9,367 nt of DNA from an uncultured Rubritalea sp. (GTDB lineage: Bacteria; Verrucomicrobiota; Verrucomicrobiia; Verrucomicrobiales; Akkermansiaceae), in contig CALFBV010000169.1 in the NCBI GenBank assembly GCA_937951395.1, positions 1-9,367 of the forward strand, read 5' to 3'. How positions within the stretch are numbered: position 1 is the stretch's first letter; every line of letters starts with the position of its first letter. Made by a program: the position numbers and the translations under genes. A model generated the notes under the pieces. That model saw only the letters and a list, made by a program, of their open reading frames with translations, had not been told where the DNA came from and ran no database searches. Positions 5,746-9,367 of the stretch are shown piece after piece.

Positions 5746-7464
5746 CTATAGTCCAGCATCAGTGACCGCCCCTAGTGATGCTGAAGTGGCGAGTTTAGCA
5801 TATTTAGCCAGCACTCCCCTACGGTAACGTGGCTCTGGCGCTTGCCAGCTCGCTCTTCTTGCTGAAATTTCATCATCACTAAGTGCCACGTTTATTTGGT
5901 TTAACTCAGCATCAATAGTGATCTCGTCACCATCCTTCAGTAGCCCTATAACACCGCCTACAGCAGCCTCTGGAGTGATGTGACCCACCACGAAACCGTG
6001 GCTACCACCTGAGAATCTGCCATCAGTGATCAGCGCTACGCTATCGCCTAGTCCCCTGCCCATTACAGCAGAAGTCGGCCCTAGCATTTCACGCATTCCA
6101 GGCCCACCTTTAGGCCCCTCGTGACGCACTACGATGACGTCTCCAGCAACAATTTCACCCGCAAGAATCGCCTTCAGTGAAGCTTCCTCACTATCAAAAC
6201 ACTTCGCTATTCCTGTGAAGCTCGTCCCCTCATTTCCAGAAATTTTAGCCACAGAACCCTCAGACGCGAGGTTTCCGTAGAGGATGCGTAAGTGGCTATC
6301 CTTCTTCTTAGGAGCATCAAATGGCAAGATGATCTTCTGGTCTTCTGGATACTCTAGCTTTGAGTTTGCTAAATTTTCCGCCATCGTCTTACCAGTAACC
6401 GTAAGGCAATCTCCATGCAGCAAACCCTCTTCTAACAGACGGCGCATCAGCGGCACAGTGCCTCCGATTCTCACCAGGTCAGCCATCACATACTTACCGC
6501 TAGGCTTGAGATCAGCCACCACCGGAACACGTTTCCCGATTTCTGTGAAATCATCAATAGTTAACTCAACATCCGCAGCATGTGCCATCGCGAGAAGATG
6601 CAGCACCGCATTCGTAGATCCACCGAGAGAGATCACAACCGTGATCGCGTTCTCAAAAGCCTTGCGAGTCATGATGTCACTAGGTCGGATTCCCTTCTCG
6701 ATCATATTTAAAACAGCCGCACCTGCATCGAAACAGTCGATCATCTTATCATCGCCCACCGCCGCCTGAGCAGAACTACTAGGCAGAGACATCCCCAGCG
6801 CCTCGATCGCACTCGCCATCGTATTCGCCGTATACATACCACCGCATGAGCCAGCACCTGGGATCGCACATCCCTCTACCTTCTCCAGCTCCTCATCATT
6901 AAATTCTCCAGAAGCATGTTTCCCAACCGCTTCAAAAATAGACACCACATCCAGATCCTCATCCTTACCCTTGAGATTCGTGCATCCAGGAAGAATCGTT
7001 CCACCATAGACGAATACTGCTGGTCTATTCAGACGTGAGATAGAAATCATGCAACCAGGCATATTTTTATCACAACCACCAATCGCCACCACCCCGTCCA
7101 TACCCTCACACGCAACCACTGTTTCTATACTATCTGCGATCACTTCGCGACTCACTAGAGAATACTTCATCCCCTCGGTGCCCATACTGATTCCATCAGA
7201 AATAGTGATCGTTCCGAAAATCATAGATTTTCCGCCAGCAGCATCCGCTCCCTTAGCACACTCCAGAGCCAGCTTATCAATATGCATATTACAAGGCGTC
7301 ACCTGACTCCAAGTAGAAGCGATCCCGATCTGAGGCTTCTTAAAGTCCTCCTTTTCAAAGCCCACCGCATAAAGCATCCCTCTACTTGGAGCTCTGTCAT
7401 CCCCATCCACTACCTGAGAGGAATAAGGTCTATTATTATCCGTGTATTCGTTTTTATCGCTCAT
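5746..7464 (-). CDS. ilvD: Dihydroxy-acid dehydratase
   Basis: IlvD dehydrates 2,3-dihydroxy-3-methylbutanoate and its ethyl homologue to the 2-oxo acids, the shared third step of valine/isoleucine (and leucine) synthesis, in the cytoplasm. The 572-residue length fits the short bacterial IlvD group. Iron-sulfur ligands are visible as PCNMH (C58), CDKNMPGC (C131) and [13 protein letters not shown] (C207). K133 in the second motif corresponds to the carbamylated Mg-binding Lys. GRFSGGSHG at 482-490 carries the active-site Ser485. The three-Cys pattern is the usual IlvD cluster set. ATG 7464 is preceded by an A/T-rich stretch without a Shine-Dalgarno. A plausible promoter lies about 145 nt upstream. 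The selenoprotein gene begins 48 nt after the TAG and is probably co-transcribed. No other ilv gene is in the window. Confidence 0.97.
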   Translation of the reverse strand: MSDKNEYTDNNRPYSSQVVDGDDRAPSRGMLYAVGFEKEDFKKPQIGIASTWSQVTPCNMHIDKLALECAKGADAAGGKSMIFGTITISDGISMGTEGMKYSLVSREVIADSIETVVACEGMDGVVAIGGCDKNMPGCMISISRLNRPAVFVYGGTILPGCTNLKGKDEDLDVVSIFEAVGKHASGEFNDEELEKVEGCAIPGAGSCGGMYTANTMASAIEALGMSLPSSSAQAAVGDDKMIDCFDAGAAVLNMIEKGIRPSDIMTRKAFENAITVVISLGGSTNAVLHLLAMAHAADVELTIDDFTEIGKRVPVVADLKPSGKYVMADLVRIGGTVPLMRRLLEEGLLHGDCLTVTGKTMAENLANSKLEYPEDQKIILPFDAPKKKDSHLRILYGNLASEGSVAKISGNEGTSFTGIAKCFDSEEASLKAILAGEIVAGDVIVVRHEGPKGGPGMREMLGPTSAVMGRGLGDSVALITDGRFSGGSHGFVVGHITPEAAVGGVIGLLKDGDEITIDAELNQINVALSDDEISARRASWQAPEPRYRRGVLAKYAKLATSASLGAVTDAGL

Positions 7465-7524
7465 TTTTTAATTTCTATATGGCACTAATAAACCCACTCA
7501 CAAGCCCAACGTCAAGCACCCAAC

Positions 7525-7552
7525 TAGACAGTAGCAGAATGCTCAAAATACT
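7525..7552 (+). promoter_or_regulatory. Weak candidate promoter for the cold-shock gene
   Basis: TAGACA at 7525-7530 (5 of 6 to TTGACA) is followed after 16 nt by AATACT at 7547-7552 (4 of 6 to TATAAT). A start near 7560 would leave a 5' leader of about 110 nt, and long leaders are known for cspA-type genes. The match is modest, and a second AATAAT at 7607-7612 is an alternative. Confidence 0.22.
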
Positions 7553-7590
7553 GAAAAAACGACTTATTCACAAAAAAAATGAAAAAAGAG

Positions 7591-7627
7591 GCGACAAAAG
7601 TACATTAATAATCTAAGAGTATGTCGC
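7591..7627. repeat. GCGACA / TGTCGC inverted repeat flanking the putative ilvD -10 box
   Basis: GCGACA at 7591-7596 and its exact reverse complement TGTCGC at 7622-7627 are 31 bp apart centre to centre, about three helical turns. The predicted ilvD -10 box lies between them. The pair could be two half-sites of an operator, or a stem in the csp leader RNA. Confidence 0.35.
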
Positions 7628-7636
7628 TTAAGTCAA
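7608..7636 (-). promoter_or_regulatory. Candidate ilvD promoter
   Basis: On the - strand TTGACT (7636-7631, 5 of 6 to the -35 consensus) is followed by a 17-nt spacer and GATTAT (7613-7608, 4 of 6 to the -10 consensus). Transcription would start near 7600, giving a leader of roughly 135 nt before the ilvD ATG. I see no convincing leader peptide rich in branched-chain codons and no clear attenuator in that leader. Confidence 0.45.
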
Positions 7637-7648
7637 TTTTAACTTAAG
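7627..7648. repeat. Perfect inverted repeat CTTAAGT - 8 nt - ACTTAAG between ilvD and csp
   Basis: CTTAAGT at 7627-7633 and ACTTAAG at 7642-7648 are exact reverse complements separated by 8 nt. The left arm overlaps the predicted ilvD -35 box. The right arm ends 20 nt before the csp ATG. It could be an operator for the divergent region or a hairpin in the csp 5' leader. Confidence 0.5.
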
Positions 7649-7668
7649 TTTACAACAATAAAAATAAT

Positions 7669-7872
7669 ATGAATACAGGAACAGTAAAATGGTTTAACTC
7701 AGAAAAGGGTTATGGGTTTATCACACCAAACGAAGGTGGCAAAGATCTCTTTGTCCACCACTCAGAAATACAAGCTGAAGGTTACGCTTCACTCGATGAA
7801 GGTCAAAATGTAACATTTGAAGTAGGCGAAGGTGCTAAGGGACCTTGTGCTACAAACGTGAAAGCTTGCTAG
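7669..7872 (+). CDS. Cold-shock domain protein (CspA family)
   Basis: A 67-residue single cold-shock domain that binds single-stranded RNA or DNA and acts as an RNA chaperone in the cytoplasm. It opens with [11 protein letters not shown]1 is KGYGFI at 13-18 and RNP2 is LFVHHS at 27-32, both intact, and the length is normal for the family. Unusually, it has two Cys: C60 in GPCATNV, where many relatives have Gln, and C67 as the last residue. ATG 7669 is preceded by an A-rich leader without a Shine-Dalgarno motif and by a perfect inverted repeat. The gene diverges from ilvD, stands alone, and ends at a strong terminator. Which csp paralogue this is, and whether it is cold-induced, cannot be told from sequence. 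Confidence 0.95.
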   Translation: MNTGTVKWFNSEKGYGFITPNEGGKDLFVHHSEIQAEGYASLDEGQNVTFEVGEGAKGPCATNVKAC

Positions 7873-7890
7873 TCAACTCTACGTTTTTCG

Positions 7891-7930
7891 AAAAACCCAT
7901 CTCCGGTTCAGACCGAGGTGGGTTTTTCTT
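7891..7930. terminator. Bidirectional intrinsic terminator between csp and the ABC permease gene
   Basis: AAAAACCCA pairs with TGGGTTTTT (9 bp) around an inner CGGT/ACCG stem. On the + strand it ends in GGGTTTTTCTTT, 18 nt after the csp stop. On the - strand the same arms give GGGTTTTTCG, so it can also end transcripts of the convergent permease gene. The left arm also forms part of a 14-nt palindrome, GTTTTTCGAAAAAC (7883-7896). Confidence 0.9.
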
Positions 7931-7937
7931 TGTACGA

Positions 7938-7966
7938 GCTTTGCTCTTAAGGGATAAAGAGAAAGC
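7938..7966. other. Hairpin in the permease 3' flank
   Basis: GCTTTGCTCTT (7938-7948) pairs with AAGAGAAAGC (7957-7966), a 10-bp stem with one bulged G and an 8-nt loop. It lies between the permease stop and the bidirectional terminator. There is no T tract, so it is more likely a 3' stabilising hairpin than a terminator. Confidence 0.4.
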
Positions 7967-7991
7967 CCAAGGACTAAGCTGCTAAAACTCG

Positions 7992-9164
7992 TTATTGTTT
8001 CAACAGTACTTTCTCCCTATCATTATTCACCTTCCTGCTAATCCAGAATAGCACTAGCATAGAGATCACTAGGAGGATGGATAGGACTAGGAAATAATCT
8101 CCAACTGGCATCGATCCGCTCCAGAGAACTTTGATCGACATCCCCGCATTTAGAATGGGGATCCAGAGAATGCCCTTGGTGAGTTCCACACCCGGGATGA
8201 TACAATAGACCAGAGACATCGCCACCACGATCATTAGCATCGATGACCGCACATGTGCTTCTTTGTTAGATTTTGCTAAGATAGAAAATGCAAACAAGAC
8301 CGCTGCGAAAAATAAGATCAGCGCGAGTAGTAAAACTGCGATTCCAAATAGTGAGATAAAGCCTACCTCCCCGATATCAAATCCAGACTCCCCCCCTGAC
8401 CCCAAGACCATAATCACTATCCCTCCAATAGTAGATAAAACCGAGATCAAGCCCATGATCATAATGAACACCAGCTTACCAAATGCTATCCCCATAAAGG
8501 ATGCTGGAGTCACCAACATTGCCTCCAGAGTACCGCGTTCTTTCTCCCCCGCTGCCGCATCCACCGCCACAGCCATGCATCCTGTGAAGGCGAGGAACAC
8601 CATAAAATAAGCACCCATCCCCCCAAATTTACTACCTGTAATCTCACGCGCTGTTGCGTGATTTTGCGTATCTATAATTTCTATTGGATTAAGTAGGTAT
8701 TCCTTCCCTTTCATCCTCAGCCCTACCTCAGCAGTTTTTAGATCATCGAGAAACATCCTTACCTTCTGGTGAGAAACCGTTCCATTTATAGTAGAAAAAT
8801 AGTGCACCTTAACCTTTCGCTGAGCAAAACCCTCCACCTCTGCTTTCTGAGCTTCTATAAAGACATCCGCTTTTCCAGAGTCTAAGAGATCTTTCATTTG
8901 CTCAGCCTTCGCTGGCTTCCAGACCATTCTAGCGTCTGCTAGATTAAAGAGAGCAAGCGCGGCATCATCACCCCAACCAGAAACTGCAACAGTAGTAACG
9001 CGCTCACTCATTTTCGCATTCTGCTTCTGCTCCAAATCCTTTGTCATCAGGCTGATCGCTGGGTAGAAACCAAGCGGAACTAAAATGGTTAATAACAAGG
9101 TGCGCTTATCTCTCAGCACCTCACGCACCTCCTTCTTCAGGGACGCCCACATCACTGCTAACAT
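7992..9164 (-). CDS. ABC-2 type transporter permease (NatB-like)
   Basis: A 390-residue membrane subunit of an ABC exporter in the inner membrane. Its topology is one helix at about 22-40, a large extracytoplasmic domain at about 41-182, then a block of about five helices (near 183-202, 228-255, 268-296, 308-326 and 357-375). The segment GEKERGTLEAMLVTP at 206-220 is the family hallmark (G-E-K-E-R-G-T-L-E before the second core helix). This layout matches NatB/ABC2_membrane_3 permeases, which include Na+ exporters, but the substrate cannot be told from sequence. ATG 9164 overlaps the last 7 nt of the upstream ATPase gene (ATGTTAG) and is preceded by a consensus Shine-Dalgarno, suggesting translational coupling. 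The gene ends with TAA and faces the csp terminator. Confidence 0.9.
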   Translation of the reverse strand: MLAVMWASLKKEVREVLRDKRTLLLTILVPLGFYPAISLMTKDLEQKQNAKMSERVTTVAVSGWGDDAALALFNLADARMVWKPAKAEQMKDLLDSGKADVFIEAQKAEVEGFAQRKVKVHYFSTINGTVSHQKVRMFLDDLKTAEVGLRMKGKEYLLNPIEIIDTQNHATAREITGSKFGGMGAYFMVFLAFTGCMAVAVDAAAGEKERGTLEAMLVTPASFMGIAFGKLVFIMIMGLISVLSTIGGIVIMVLGSGGESGFDIGEVGFISLFGIAVLLLALILFFAAVLFAFSILAKSNKEAHVRSSMLMIVVAMSLVYCIIPGVELTKGILWIPILNAGMSIKVLWSGSMPVGDYFLVLSILLVISMLVLFWISRKVNNDREKVLLKQ

Positions 9165-9367
9165 GGTGCCACCTCCTTTTGTAAATCAGCATCCGCAGAC
9201 TCTAACAGATTGATGAATTTCTCTTCCATACTCACGCCAGACTGACTCTGTGTGAGGTCATCTATAGCACCTGAGTATATTTGCCGCCCCTTGTGCAGCA
9301 CGGTCACATCATCTGCTAATAGCGCTACTTCCCCCATGATATGCGTAGAAAACAGCACCGTCTTCCC
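9158..9367 (-). CDS. ABC transporter ATPase (NatA-like), C-terminal end (partial, 5' end outside window)
   Basis: Only the last 69 codons are present, reading in from the window edge as GKTVLFSTHIMGE and ending at the TAG at 9160-9158. STHI contains the H-loop histidine of ABC ATPases. The following VTVLHKGRQIYSG matches the usual strand after the H-loop. The tail is the short C-terminal extension typical of ABC-2 exporter ATPases. It powers the permease encoded immediately downstream, with a 7-nt overlap. The Walker A, signature and Walker B motifs lie outside the window, so the true start is not visible. Confidence 0.92.
   Translation of the reverse strand, partial: GKTVLFSTHIMGEVALLADDVTVLHKGRQIYSGAIDDLTQSQSGVSMEEKFINLLESADADLQKEVAPC
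9170..9178 (-). promoter_or_regulatory. Consensus ribosome binding site for the permease gene
   Basis: On the - strand AAGGAGGTG precedes the permease ATG; the AGGAGG core ends 7 nt before it. The site lies inside the end of the ATPase coding sequence (codons for K-E-V). It is the only perfect Shine-Dalgarno before any start in the window and fixes the permease start at 9164. Confidence 0.8.

Noticed and set aside
6284..6769. 161-codon open frame on the + strand within ilvD
   Set aside because: Antisense shadow of the highly conserved ilvD coding region; it resembles no known family and has no start signal.
7465..7600. Branched-chain amino acid attenuator in the ilvD leader
   Set aside because: I found no leader peptide rich in Ile/Val/Leu codons and no terminator-like hairpin with a T run before the ilvD start.
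8263..8610. 115-codon open frame on the + strand within the permease gene
   Set aside because: Antisense shadow of the hydrophobic helices of the permease, rich in Ile, Pro and Thr as expected for the complement.

Overview
The window is ordinary bacterial chromosome with tightly packed genes and no phage, transposon or CRISPR signal. The organism looks like a diderm bacterium: two predicted lipoproteins with clear lipoboxes and a NodB-type envelope deacetylase. Most start codons are preceded by A/T-rich sequence with no Shine-Dalgarno motif. Gene content and this weak SD use would fit a Verrucomicrobiota/PVC-type or similar lineage, but I cannot assign a phylum with confidence. No gap between genes exceeds 300 bases.

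Layout. On the + strand, positions 1-236 carry the 3' end of leuS (leucyl-tRNA synthetase), followed by an amidohydrolase-2 family gene. Everything from 1242 to 7464 is on the - strand. Read in the direction of transcription it is ilvD (dihydroxy-acid dehydratase); then, 48 nt downstream, a gene interrupted by two in-frame UGA codons; a strong terminator; and then a close-packed trio of NodB-type polysaccharide deacetylase lipoprotein, dynamin-like membrane GTPase and EstB/beta-lactamase-like serine hydrolase. The last gene overlaps the amidohydrolase tail to tail. A cold-shock protein gene (+) diverges from ilvD and ends at a bidirectional terminator. Facing it is a NatAB-type ABC exporter: a permease, and the C-terminus of its ATPase, which is cut by the window end.

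The main discovery is the gene at 5047-5697. Read with UGA as a stop it falls apart into two short ORFs and an unannotated tail. Read with UGA as selenocysteine it becomes one 216-residue lipoprotein with two tandem heavy-metal-associated (HMA/MerP-like) domains. One Sec sits at the equivalent position in each domain, where the first Cys of the metal-binding CxxC normally lies. Each UGA is followed at the right distance by a perfect 7-bp stem capped by a CGUGY loop, the architecture of a bacterial SECIS element. The first loop places G and U at exactly the positions SelB reads in E. coli fdhF. The mature protein has no Cys other than the lipidated one, so its chemistry would rest on the two selenols.

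How the genes may work together. ilvD and the selenoprotein lie on one strand with no terminator between them and probably share a transcript. The deacetylase/GTPase/serine hydrolase trio has gaps of 5 and 3 nt and looks like an envelope or membrane-remodelling operon. The csp/ilvD divergent region holds two inverted repeats around a plausible ilvD promoter.
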